This document shows positions 55,201-62,884 of a stretch of DNA of 64,000 nt, piece by piece. Source of the stretch: Pseudomonas sp. BP8 (lineage in GTDB: Bacteria; Pseudomonadota; Gammaproteobacteria; Pseudomonadales; Pseudomonadaceae). The translations under genes were made by a program, and so were the position numbers. Each line of letters begins with the position of its first letter. The stretch's first letter is position 1. Under the pieces are notes generated by a model, which saw only the letters and a list, made by a program, of their open reading frames with translations, did not search any database and was not told the origin of the DNA. Location: contig NZ_JAGINK010000001.1 of assembly GCF_017875955.1 (NCBI RefSeq), positions 5,940,478 to 6,004,477 of the forward strand, given 5' to 3'.

Positions 55201-56302
55201 GCGCTTCCAGTTGGTTGCTGGTGGTGTCGATCTTCAGGGTGTCCGAAATGAACGGACCGCAATCGATGTCGTTGGTGTACAGCGTCTCGATGCGTACAAC
55301 CTGAGCCTTGGCGATCTTGATCAGCAGCTCGGTGGTCAGCTCGGTGTTGCACTCGGCAAGGATCTCGCCGGTAGCCGGATGCACGATAGCCTTGGCGCTG
55401 GTGCGACCCAGGACGTACTCCATCGGCACGTCCAGCTGCTTGACGCCAGCCTTCTCGAGCTGATTGATGTGACGCGCAGTGATACGACGGCCCTGCTCGA
55501 CGATGACTTTGCCATTTTCGTCATGGATATCCATGACCGCAACTTCACCGCGCAGACGCTGAGGTACCAGCTCCAGGCTGAGCGATTCGCCCGACACGTG
55601 GAACACGTTGGTGCTGTAGAAGGCGTTCAGAACCTCTTCGGTGCTGTAGCCCAGCGCGCGCAGAAGTACCGAGGCCGGCAGTTTGCGGCGACGGTCGATA
55701 CGCACGAATACGCAGTCCTTCGGATCGAACTCGAAGTCCAACCAGGAACCGCGGTAAGGAATGATACGAGCCGAGTACAGCAGCTTGCCGGAGCTGTGCG
55801 TCTTGCCACGGTCGTGGTCGAAGAACACACCCGGCGAACGGTGCAGCTGGGAAACGATCACACGCTCGGTACCGTTGATTACGAAGGTACCGTTCTCAGT
55901 CATCAGGGGGATTTCACCCATGTAGACTTCTTGCTCTTTGATGTCCTTGATCGCTTTGTTCGACGATTCTTTGTCGAAGATGATCAGACGGACTTTCACC
56001 CGCAGCGGCACGGCGAAGGTCACGCCGCGCAGGACGCACTCCTTGACGTCGAAAGCCGGCTCGCCCAGACGATAGCCAACGTACTCCAGGGCAGCATTGC
56101 CGGAGTAGCTGATGATCGGGAAGACCGACTTGAAGGCAGCATGCAGACCGACGTCGCGGAACTGATCCTTGGATGCTCCCGCTTGCAGGAATTCGCGATA
56201 CGAATCCAGCTGGATGGCCAGGAGATAAGGCACATCCATCACGTCCGGTAACTTGCTAAAGTCCTTGCGGATACGTTTTTTCTCAGTGTATGAGTAAGCC
56301 AT
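52229..56302 (-). CDS. rpoB: RNA polymerase beta subunit
   Basis: A 1357-residue subunit, [20 protein letters not shown] at the N-terminus. The rifampicin-pocket region [20 protein letters not shown] is wild type. [13 protein letters not shown] and the C-terminal switch region with [20 protein letters not shown] are conserved. 217 bases after rplL, with an attenuator-like hairpin between; 64 bases before rpoC. Length and motifs fit Pseudomonas beta (slightly longer than E. coli, 1342). Confidence 0.98.
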   Translation of the reverse strand: [1357 protein letters not shown]

Positions 56303-56418
56303 CAGCGTTCCCCAGCTTGGTCACCTGCTTGTTTGGCTTCTCCCGGCGGGAGCAGCCAGAAAATCGTGCAAACCCCGTGGTTTGCTCCACCCTCTAGGTG
56401 GTTACTGCACGTTATCGG

Positions 56419-56435
56419 GGCCGACCTGGTCGGCC
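56419..56435. repeat. Palindrome in rplL-rpoB gap
   Basis: GGCCGACC-T-GGTCGGCC is a perfect 17-bp inverted repeat; as RNA it can form a 6-bp stem with a 5-base loop. It lies between the attenuator hairpin and rpoB. In E. coli this interval is cut by RNase III; a similar processing role here is speculative. Confidence 0.55.
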
Positions 56436-56446
56436 GCCAATAACGG

Positions 56447-56475
56447 AAAAAGGCCGGTGGCAAAAGCCACCAGCC
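56447..56475 (-). terminator. Attenuator between rplL and rpoB
   Basis: On the minus strand GGCTGGTGGC (56475-56466), loop TTTT and GCCACCGGCC (56461-56452) form a 10-bp stem with one G-U pair, followed by TTTTT. It lies 45 bases after the rplL stop, in the position of the partial terminator that lowers rpoBC relative to rplJL in E. coli. Confidence 0.88.
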
Positions 56476-56519
56476 ATCAGCCGTACGCTAAAGCTCCGGC
56501 TGGAGTCGCAAAGTCGAAA

Positions 56520-56885
56520 TTACTTGAGTTCGACTTTAGCGCCTGCTTCTTCCAGCTTCTTCTTGGCGTCTTCAGCAGCTTCTTTCGAAACGCCTTCAGC
56601 AACGACCTGAGGAGCGGTGTCAACTTTCTCTTTGGCTTCTTTCAGGCCCAGACCGGTCAGTTCACGAACGGCCTTGATCACGTTGACTTTCTTTTCGCCA
56701 GCTTCCAGCAGAACGACGTTGAATTCGGTCTGCTCTTCAACAACGGCAGCAGCAGCAGCTGGGCCAGCAGCGGCAACAGCGGCGGTCACGCCGAAGGTTT
56801 CTTCCATTGCTTTGATCAGTTCAACAACTTCCAGAACGGTTTTCTGGCCGATTGCTTCGATGATTTGTTCGTTAGTCAGGGACAT
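56520..56885 (-). CDS. rplL: 50S ribosomal protein L7/L12
   Basis: A 121-residue stalk protein. The N-terminal dimerisation part MSLTNEQIIEAIGQKTVLEV, an Ala-rich hinge (VAAAGPAAAAAVVEEQ, about 38-53) and the C-terminal domain KVNVIKAVRELTGLGLKEAK, which recruits translation factors, are all clear. Present in several copies per ribosome on L10. 77 bases after rplJ, followed by an attenuator before rpoB. Confidence 0.98.
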   Translation of the reverse strand: MSLTNEQIIEAIGQKTVLEVVELIKAMEETFGVTAAVAAAGPAAAAAVVEEQTEFNVVLLEAGEKKVNVIKAVRELTGLGLKEAKEKVDTAPQVVAEGVSKEAAEDAKKKLEEAGAKVELK

Positions 56886-56962
56886 GACTTAAATCCTGTA
56901 TTGGGGTGAAGGCCTACGCAGCCATCAAATTAAACGTATGATTTTGAAAGTGCTTCGTTGCC

Positions 56963-57463
56963 TTAGGCAGCGGTAGCTTCTTTCTGGTCGCGAATGGCTG
57001 CCAGGGTACGAGCCAGCTTGCTGGTAGCGCCTTGAATGACGCTCATCAGCCTTGCGATGGCTTCGTCGCGAGTCGGCAGGGTAGCCAACACGTCGATTTC
57101 GTTCGCTGCAATGAACTTGCCGTCAAACGCAGCTGCCTTGATCTCGAACTTGTCCTGACCCTTGGCGAATTCCTTGAACAGACGAGCAGCAGCGCCCGGG
57201 TGTTCGTTGGAGAACGCGATCAGGGTAGGGCCAGTGAACACGTCGTTGAGGACACTGAATTCAGTGTCAGCAACAGCGCGCTTGAGCAGGGTGTTACGTA
57301 CGACACGTACGTATACGCCAGCTTCACGAGCCTCTTTACGGAGTCCGGTCATTGCGCCTACAGTCACACCACGGGCATCAGCCACGACAGCGGACAGAGC
57401 GACTTTGGCAGCCTCGTTGACTTCAGCGACGATGGCCTTCTTGTCTTCGAGTTTAATTGCCAC
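56963..57463 (-). CDS. rplJ: 50S ribosomal protein L10
   Basis: A 166-residue stalk base. MAIKLEDKKAIVAEVNEAAK binds 23S rRNA; the C-terminal helix (about 140-166) holds the L7/L12 dimers. With L7/L12 it represses its own mRNA in E. coli by binding the leader, and a matching leader is present at 57464-57661. 198 bases after rplA. Confidence 0.97.
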   Translation of the reverse strand: MAIKLEDKKAIVAEVNEAAKVALSAVVADARGVTVGAMTGLRKEAREAGVYVRVVRNTLLKRAVADTEFSVLNDVFTGPTLIAFSNEHPGAAARLFKEFAKGQDKFEIKAAAFDGKFIAANEIDVLATLPTRDEAIARLMSVIQGATSKLARTLAAIRDQKEATAA

Positions 57464-57661
57464 GGGTAAAACTCCTGCTTGTTACCGTTTCATCTGGCCG
57501 AAGCCGGATGTCGTTTTGGTGTCTGATTCGGTAAGGAACCGGGAGCACCATCTGCGTAGGCTGGGTGTTTAAGGCTTGAGCCGCCTACGGTCTTGGATAG
57601 CCCCCGCCAGGCAGGGACCCCAATTTTTGCTGCTGGCGTGCTTACGCACGCCGGCATTGTC
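57464..57661 (-). promoter_or_regulatory. L10-leader-type regulatory RNA upstream of rplJ
   Basis: The rplA-rplJ gap contains the conserved-looking minus-strand segment GACCGTAGGCGGCTCAAGCC then AGCCTACGCAGATGGT (about 57552-57596), where GTAGGC pairs with GCCTAC. This resembles the L10(L12)4-binding kink-turn leader. Next to rplA is a GUAA-capped hairpin GGCGTGC-GTAA-GCACGCC (57652 to 57635) with no T-run. A promoter for rplJL may also lie here, but no clear hexamers were seen. Confidence 0.65.
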
Positions 57662-58357
57662 TTACGCGTCCAGCGAGCTCTGGTCGATGACCAGACCTGG
57701 GCCCATAGTGGTGCTCAGGGTAACGCGCTTGACGTAGATGCCTTTCGAGGAAGCTGGCTTGATACGCTTCAGATCAGCGATCAGGGCTTCAACGTTTTCC
57801 TTCAGCTTGCCGGCTTCGAAGCCAACCTTGCCAACGGAAGTGTGAATGATACCGTTTTTGTCGGTGCGGTAGCGAACCTGACCAGCCTTGGCGTTTTTAA
57901 CCGCGGTGGCTACGTCTGGAGTTACGGTACCAACCTTCGGGTTAGGCATCAGGCCGCGAGGACCCAGAACCTGACCCAGCTGACCAACAACGCGCATGGC
58001 ATCCGGGGATGCGATGACTACGTCGTAGTTCAGGTCGCCGGCTTTCATCTCGGCAGCCAGGTCGTCCATGCCTACACGGTCAGCGCCGGCAGCCAGAGCG
58101 GCCTCAGCAGCTGGACCCTGGGTGAAGACAGCAACGCGTACGGTCTTGCCAGTACCGTGTGGCAGCACGGTAGCGCTACGAACGACCTGGTCGGATTTAC
58201 GCGGGTCAACACCGAGGTTGACGGCAACGTCGAAGGATTCGCTGAACTTCACGGTGGACAGTTCGGCCAGCAGCACTGCTGCGTCTTCGAAGTTGTAGAT
58301 TTTGCCAGCTTCGAGTTTCGAAGCAATGGCCTTTTGGCGCTTGGTCAGCTTAGCCAT
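57662..58357 (-). CDS. rplA: 50S ribosomal protein L1
   Basis: A 231-residue stalk protein that moves with E-site tRNA. In E. coli it represses the rplKA mRNA. MAKLTKRQKAIASKLEAGKI, LGPRGLMPNPKVGTVTPDVA and the C-terminal KGIYVKRVTLSTTMGPGLVI are diagnostic. It overlaps rplK by one base (TAATG). Confidence 0.97.
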   Translation of the reverse strand: MAKLTKRQKAIASKLEAGKIYNFEDAAVLLAELSTVKFSESFDVAVNLGVDPRKSDQVVRSATVLPHGTGKTVRVAVFTQGPAAEAALAAGADRVGMDDLAAEMKAGDLNYDVVIASPDAMRVVGQLGQVLGPRGLMPNPKVGTVTPDVATAVKNAKAGQVRYRTDKNGIIHTSVGKVGFEAGKLKENVEALIADLKRIKPASSKGIYVKRVTLSTTMGPGLVIDQSSLDA

Positions 58358-58788
58358 TACACACCCTCCACGTTGAGGCCCATGCTGCGAGCAGAACCGG
58401 CGATGGTACGCACGGCTGCATCCATGTCAGCGGCAGTCAGATCAGCCTGTTTGGTCTTGGCGATCTCTTCCAACTGAGCACGAGTCACAGTACCCACCTT
58501 GACGGTGTTCGGACGCGCGGAACCGCTGGTCAGGCCAGCTGCTTTCTTCAGCAGAACCGAAGCAGGGGTGCTTTTGGTTTCGAAGGTGAAGCTACGGTCA
58601 CTGTAAACAGTGATGATCACAGGAGTCGGCAGGCCGGCTTCTTGACCCTGAGTACGGGCGTTGAAGGCCTTGCAGAATTCCATGATGTTCACACCGTGTT
58701 GACCCAGTGCTGGACCAACGGGTGGGCTTGGGTTGGCCTGGCCGGCCTTTACTTGCAGCTTGATGTAAGCCTGAATCTTCTTAGCCAT
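58357..58788 (-). CDS. rplK: 50S ribosomal protein L11
   Basis: A 143-residue protein of the GTPase-associated centre, needed for RelA activation. AYIKLQVKAGQANPSPPVGP and ALGQHGVNIMEFCKAFNART are diagnostic. First gene after a terminator-like hairpin that follows nusG, so rplKA-JL may have a separate promoter; none could be identified with confidence in the 70 bases available. Confidence 0.97.
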   Translation of the reverse strand: MAKKIQAYIKLQVKAGQANPSPPVGPALGQHGVNIMEFCKAFNARTQGQEAGLPTPVIITVYSDRSFTFETKSTPASVLLKKAAGLTSGSARPNTVKVGTVTRAQLEEIAKTKQADLTAADMDAAVRTIAGSARSMGLNVEGV

Positions 58789-58858
58789 GAGCTACTCCAA
58801 TATCGGGTACGAACGCCAGATGGCTCCCCGGATGACATGCGTTTTATCCCAGTGACGA

Positions 58859-58889
58859 CAAAACCCCGCAGCACATAGGGCTGCGGGGT
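58859..58889 (-). terminator. Terminator-like hairpin between nusG and rplK
   Basis: On the minus strand ACCCCGCAGC (58889-58880), loop CCTATGT and GCTGCGGGGT (58872-58863) form a perfect 10-bp stem; with the last stem base the tract is TTTT. It begins 18 bases after the nusG stop. Confidence 0.82.
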
Positions 58890-58907
58890 ATGGGATGCGT
58901 CGTTCGC

Positions 58908-59441
58908 CTAGACCTTCTCGACCTGGCCGAACTCGAGCTCCACCGGAGTGGAGCGGCCGAAAATGAGCACCGCCACTTGGAGCCGGCTCTTTTCGTAGTT
59001 AACTTCTTCAACGGTACCGTTGAAATCAGCGAAGGGACCGTCAACGACGCGAACCACTTCACCTGGCTCAAAGAGCGTTTTGGGCTTCGGCTTGTCGCTG
59101 CCGTCGGCAACGCGACGCAGGATAGCTTCAGCTTCTTTATCGGTGATCGGCGCAGGTTTATCTGCAGTACCACCAATGAAGCCCATTACACGAGGGGTAT
59201 CCTTGACAAGGTGCCAAGTACCTTCGTTCATTTCCATCTGGACCAACACGTAGCCAGGGAAGAACTTACGCTCGCTCTTGCGCTTCTGGCCATTGCGCAT
59301 TTCGACGACTTCTTCGGTCGGAACCAAGATCTCGCCGAAACCGTCTTCCATGCCAGCCAGCTTCACACGCTCAGTCAAAGAGCGCATTACATGCTTCTCG
59401 TAACCCGAGTAAGCATGCACAACGTACCAACGCTTAGCCAC
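58908..59441 (-). CDS. nusG: Transcription elongation factor NusG
   Basis: A 177-residue factor. The NGN domain (about 1-115: AKRWYVVHAYSGYEKHVMRS) binds RNA polymerase. The C-terminal KOW domain (FEPGEVVRVVDGPFADFNGT, about 124-143) binds Rho or S10. It links transcription to translation. 9 bases after secE. Confidence 0.98.
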   Translation of the reverse strand: MAKRWYVVHAYSGYEKHVMRSLTERVKLAGMEDGFGEILVPTEEVVEMRNGQKRKSERKFFPGYVLVQMEMNEGTWHLVKDTPRVMGFIGGTADKPAPITDKEAEAILRRVADGSDKPKPKTLFEPGEVVRVVDGPFADFNGTVEEVNYEKSRLQVAVLIFGRSTPVELEFGQVEKV

Positions 59442-59450
59442 GGGACACCC

Positions 59451-59819
59451 TTAGCCAACAATCAAGGAGACCGCCCAGCCGAGCAGGGAGTCGAGACCCC
59501 ACAACAGCAGCGCCATAACCAATACAACAACCACGACGATAAGCGTGGTTTGCATGGTTTCCTGGCGGGTCGGCCACACGACTTTACGGATCTCGGTACG
59601 AGCTTCCTTCGCCAACGCAAAGAACGACTTACCCTTCGCGGTCTGCAGGGCAACGAAGCCAGCAGCAGCAGCCAGAGCAAGCAGTGCGAGTACGCGATAC
59701 AGAATCGGAGAGGCGGAGTAATATTGATTACCCACGACACCAACGACTACCAGTGCAACAACAGCGAGCCACTTGAAAAGATCAAAACGCGAATCTTGGG
59801 CTTCAGTTTTGGGAGTCAT
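59451..59819 (-). CDS. secE: Preprotein translocase subunit SecE
   Basis: A 122-residue membrane protein with three helices (about 20-38, 45-63 and 92-115), the Gram-negative long form. The conserved ARTEIRKVVWPTRQETMQTT segment precedes the essential third helix that clamps SecY. The ATG at 59819 (MTPKTEAQ) is chosen; an upstream in-frame start would read into the tRNA-Trp region. Confidence 0.96.
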   Translation of the reverse strand: MTPKTEAQDSRFDLFKWLAVVALVVVGVVGNQYYSASPILYRVLALLALAAAAGFVALQTAKGKSFFALAKEARTEIRKVVWPTRQETMQTTLIVVVVVLVMALLLWGLDSLLGWAVSLIVG

Positions 59820-59863
59820 TGAGGAGGATCCTGTGAGAAGAAAGCCAATCACACCGAGGTGAA

Positions 59864-59939
59864 TGGCAGGTCAGGAGGGAATCGAACCCCCAACCTACGG
59901 TTTTGGAGACCGTCGCTCTGCCAATTGAGCTACTGACCT
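59864..59939 (-). tRNA. tRNA-Trp (anticodon CCA)
   Basis: A 76-nt tRNA with encoded CCA end. The acceptor stem is AGGTCAG / CTGACCT; the anticodon loop CTCCAAA reads UGG. It lies between tufB and secE, as in other gamma-proteobacteria, and is co-transcribed with them. Confidence 0.97.
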
Positions 59940-59994
59940 TTAACACTGTACCAGGCCGACCATTATGCCGACCTGATCTTATGAAATCAACTAC

Positions 59995-61188
59995 TTATTC
60001 AATAATTTTCGCTACAACACCAGCGCCGACGGTACGACCGCCTTCACGGATAGCGAAACGCAGACCGTCTTCCATCGCGATGGTCTTGATCAGGGTGACA
60101 ACCATTTTGATGTTGTCGCCTGGCATGACCATTTCAACGCCTTCTGGCAGCTCGCAGTTGCCAGTTACGTCGGTGGTACGGAAGTAGAACTGTGGACGGT
60201 AGCCTTTGAAGAACGGAGTGTGACGACCGCCTTCTTCTTTCGACAGTACGTACACTTCAGCTTCGAACTTGGTGTGCGGCTTGACCGAACCTGGCTTGAC
60301 CAGAACCTGGCCACGCTCAACGTCGTCACGCTTGGTGCCGCGCAGCAGCACGCCGCAGTTCTCGCCAGCACGACCTTCGTCCAGCAGCTTGCGGAACATC
60401 TCAACACCAGTGCAGGTGGTGGTGGTGGTGTCACGCAGACCAACGATTTCCAGGGCGTCTTGAACGCGGACGATGCCACGCTCGATACGACCGGTAACAA
60501 CGGTGCCACGACCCGAGATCGAGAATACGTCTTCGATTGGCATCAGGAACGGCTTGTCGATCAGACGCACTGGCTCAGGGATGTAGGTATCCAGAGTTTC
60601 AACCAGTTTACGAACGGCAGTGGTGCCCATTTCGTTGTCGTCTTTGCCTTCCAGGGCCATACGAGCGGAACCGATGATGATCGGAGTGTCGTCGCCTGGG
60701 AAGTCGTAGGTGGACAGCAGGTCGCGAACTTCCATCTCGACCAGTTCCAGCAGCTCAGCGTCGTCTACCAGGTCAGCCTTGTTCAGGAAGACCACGATGT
60801 ACGGAACGCCAACCTGACGGGACAGCAGGATGTGCTCACGGGTTTGTGGCATCGGGCCATCGGCAGCCGAGCAAACCAGGATCGCGCCGTCCATCTGGGC
60901 AGCACCGGTGATCATGTTCTTCACGTAGTCAGCGTGACCCGGGCAGTCAACGTGAGCGTAGTGACGAATGGTCGAGTTGTACTCAACGTGCGCGGTGTTG
61001 ATGGTGATACCGCGAGCTTTCTCTTCTGGAGCCGAGTCGATCTTGTCGAAGTCAACGATTGCGGAACCGAAGACTTCCGAGCAGACGCGAGTCAGAGCTG
61101 CGGTCAGAGTGGTCTTACCGTGGTCGACGTGGCCAATAGTGCCAACGTTAACGTGAGGTAGGGAACGATCAAACTTTTCCTTAGCCAT
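59995..61188 (-). CDS. tufB: Elongation factor Tu, tRNA-linked copy
   Basis: A 397-residue protein identical to the tufA product. It sits between tRNA-Thr and tRNA-Trp in the classical tRNA-tufB-secE-nusG arrangement. A perfect 10-bp hairpin followed by TGTTTT lies in its leader at 61237-61262. The ends of the gene differ from tufA (6 differences in the last 25 bases, 9 in the first about 95), whereas the middle differs at two bases only. Confidence 0.98.
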   Translation of the reverse strand: MAKEKFDRSLPHVNVGTIGHVDHGKTTLTAALTRVCSEVFGSAIVDFDKIDSAPEEKARGITINTAHVEYNSTIRHYAHVDCPGHADYVKNMITGAAQMDGAILVCSAADGPMPQTREHILLSRQVGVPYIVVFLNKADLVDDAELLELVEMEVRDLLSTYDFPGDDTPIIIGSARMALEGKDDNEMGTTAVRKLVETLDTYIPEPVRLIDKPFLMPIEDVFSISGRGTVVTGRIERGIVRVQDALEIVGLRDTTTTTCTGVEMFRKLLDEGRAGENCGVLLRGTKRDDVERGQVLVKPGSVKPHTKFEAEVYVLSKEEGGRHTPFFKGYRPQFYFRTTDVTGNCELPEGVEMVMPGDNIKMVVTLIKTIAMEDGLRFAIREGGRTVGAGVVAKIIE

Positions 61189-61230
61189 CTATGCAGTCCT
61201 CCGCAGAAGAAAATAGTCACTACTACCGAT

Positions 61231-61262
61231 AAAACAAAGGCAGATATTTTCATATCTGCCTT
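61231..61262 (-). terminator. Hairpin between tRNA-Thr and tufB
   Basis: On the minus strand AAGGCAGATA (61262-61253), loop TGAAAA and TATCTGCCTT (61246-61237) form a perfect 10-bp stem followed by TGTTTT. It could partly terminate tRNA transcripts or act as a processing site. Confidence 0.6.
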
Positions 61263-61268
61263 GTTATA

Positions 61269-61344
61269 TGGAGCTCTTGAGCGGACTTGAACCGCTGACC
61301 TCACCCTTACCAAGGGTGTGCTCTACCAACTGAGCTACAAGAGC
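61269..61344 (-). tRNA. tRNA-Thr (anticodon GGT)
   Basis: A 76-nt tRNA with encoded CCA. Acceptor GCTCTTG / CAAGAGC; anticodon GGT in CTTGGTAAG. Third tRNA of the Tyr-Gly-Thr cluster, 80 bases before tufB. Confidence 0.97.
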
Positions 61345-61372
61345 GAAACACATTGTGCAATAACAGCAAACT

Positions 61373-61446
<74 letters not shown>

Positions 61447-61468
61447 GAGCTTGCTGCTCTCGCTAAAA

Positions 61469-61553
<85 letters not shown>

Positions 61554-61567
61554 TGAGCGTGGGCGGC

Positions 61568-61596
61568 ATTTTCAGCTTTTGCCGTCCTGCTGTCAA
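61568..61596 (-). promoter_or_regulatory. Promoter of tRNA-tufB-secE-nusG unit
   Basis: On the minus strand TTGACA (61596-61591), a 17-bp spacer and GAAAAT (61573-61568), followed by a GC-rich discriminator GCCGCCC typical of stringently controlled stable-RNA promoters. A T/A-rich tract upstream (61597-61615) could act as an UP element. Confidence 0.8.
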
Positions 61597-61698
61597 GCTT
61601 TTTTTTCAATTAAATCTTGAAGTTAGCTGCGTTGACAACAGCTTCCGGTTCAACCACCTGAGTGGTGTTCCCTGTGAAGCGGGCGCCATTCTATCAAG

Positions 61699-62124
61699 CT
61701 ATCCGCCAGTTGCAATACCCCCGCAGTAAATAATTTTATGTTTTAAGTCTTTGAAATCCTTAGAAAGACTGCCAAGGACGGTTTGGTCCAGCAAACGCTC
61801 GCTTTGCGCATCAACCTTGAGCCACTGGCCGTCGGCACCTGGGAGCTGTCCAGACACCATTTGGGTCGTGATATCCAGGGTCAGTAGCCTTTGACGAAGC
61901 GCATCGAGCTGCTCGCGGGAAGCCAGACCACCCACCACCAGGCATTCATCACGGCGCTTGGCTGGCGTAGCGGCAACCGTTTCGCGCAACAAGCGGATTT
62001 CTTGCTGGCTACCTTTATAAAGAGAAAGCGGCGCCACTTCTTTCACCCTCAATGGCGCCTCTTGTTGATGCCAGACGTAATAGACACCGTTGAGCACCAG
62101 CAACAACAGAAACAACCAACGCAT
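61699..62124 (-). CDS. Membrane-anchored SPOR-like small protein
   Basis: A 141-residue protein with one N-terminal membrane segment (residues 2-17, RWLFLLLLVLNGVYYVW), then a periplasmic part. The C-terminal part DECLVVGGLASREQLDALRQ and following strands resemble an SPOR domain (glycan-binding, cell-division associated), but the match is weak. The ATG at 62124 is chosen because it starts directly at the membrane segment. 7 bases after coaX, so it is the third gene of birA-coaX. Confidence 0.72.
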   Translation of the reverse strand: MRWLFLLLLVLNGVYYVWHQQEAPLRVKEVAPLSLYKGSQQEIRLLRETVAATPAKRRDECLVVGGLASREQLDALRQRLLTLDITTQMVSGQLPGADGQWLKVDAQSERLLDQTVLGSLSKDFKDLKHKIIYCGGIATGG

Positions 62125-62131
62125 AGGCACC

Positions 62132-62884
62132 TCAATCCAATGGACAAGCCATGGCCAGGCCAACAAACACCAAGTCAGGCACGATCCGGGCCTGCGGCGC
62201 GGCTTCACGCACCAACGGCGCATCCCCCCCGGTCAGGAACACAGTGAAGTGATCGCCCCAGAGCGCCCTCGCCTGCTCGATCTGAGTTCGGGCAAAGCCT
62301 TGCAACATGAGCACGCAGCCACGCTCAACCGCCTCAACGGTAGAACGCCCCGGCTCGAGCGTGCTCACGGCGCGCTCGGCGGAAGCGTCGTCATAGCGGA
62401 TCCTGCGGGTGTGCGTACGCAGCTGACTACGCATAAGAGGCATGCCCGGACAGATGTAGCCGCCCAGGTGCTCACCATCGGCAGCGACAAAGTCGGCTTT
62501 GGCTGCTGTGCCCAGATCAATCACCAGGCATGCCCCTTTGGCCAGGTGGTATGCCCCCAGGGCAGCCAACCAGCGATCCATCCCCAGCCGTTCATAGTCA
62601 TCGTAACCATTACGCACCCCGGCCATTTCCTGCGCGGGCAATGCAATGCACGCCTGGATGGCGAAGCCTGCGAGCAGGACAGACCGGAGCTCTTCAGTTT
62701 CTTGCTCACTGCGCACACTGACAATTCGACAGCCATTCAGGCGCAAGGAAGGCAATGCTGAAACCGCAGCCAACAGCGCCTGATCCGAATCGACGATGCC
62801 ACCTCCGACGATCGTCGCGTCAGCAGCATGAATCACCCGCCACTTGATAAAGCTGTTTCCGCAATCGAGCTCAAGAATCATCAC
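62132..62884 (-). CDS. coaX: Type III pantothenate kinase
   Basis: A 250-residue ASKHA-fold kinase, first step of CoA synthesis. The phosphate loop is LELDCGNSFIKWR (residues 4-16). LVIDLGTAAKADFVAADGEH is the second phosphate motif, and GGYICPGMPLMRSQL follows. This family replaces CoaA, is insensitive to CoA feedback and has a high Km for ATP. It overlaps the birA stop by 14 bases. Confidence 0.94.
   Translation of the reverse strand: MMILELDCGNSFIKWRVIHAADATIVGGGIVDSDQALLAAVSALPSLRLNGCRIVSVRSEQETEELRSVLLAGFAIQACIALPAQEMAGVRNGYDDYERLGMDRWLAALGAYHLAKGACLVIDLGTAAKADFVAADGEHLGGYICPGMPLMRSQLRTHTRRIRYDDASAERAVSTLEPGRSTVEAVERGCVLMLQGFARTQIEQARALWGDHFTVFLTGGDAPLVREAAPQARIVPDLVFVGLAMACPLD

Noticed and set aside
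47920..56251. Two very long plus-strand open frames (47920-52089 and 52226-56251, more than 1300 codons each) opposite rpoC and rpoB
   Set aside because: They are antisense to unmistakable rpoC and rpoB. Strong codon bias in these genes removes antisense stops, and the translated products resemble no protein family.
59995..61188. Second tuf as an assembly duplication
   Set aside because: The flanks are entirely different and the gene ends carry about 15 synonymous differences; two tuf genes are normal in gamma-proteobacteria.
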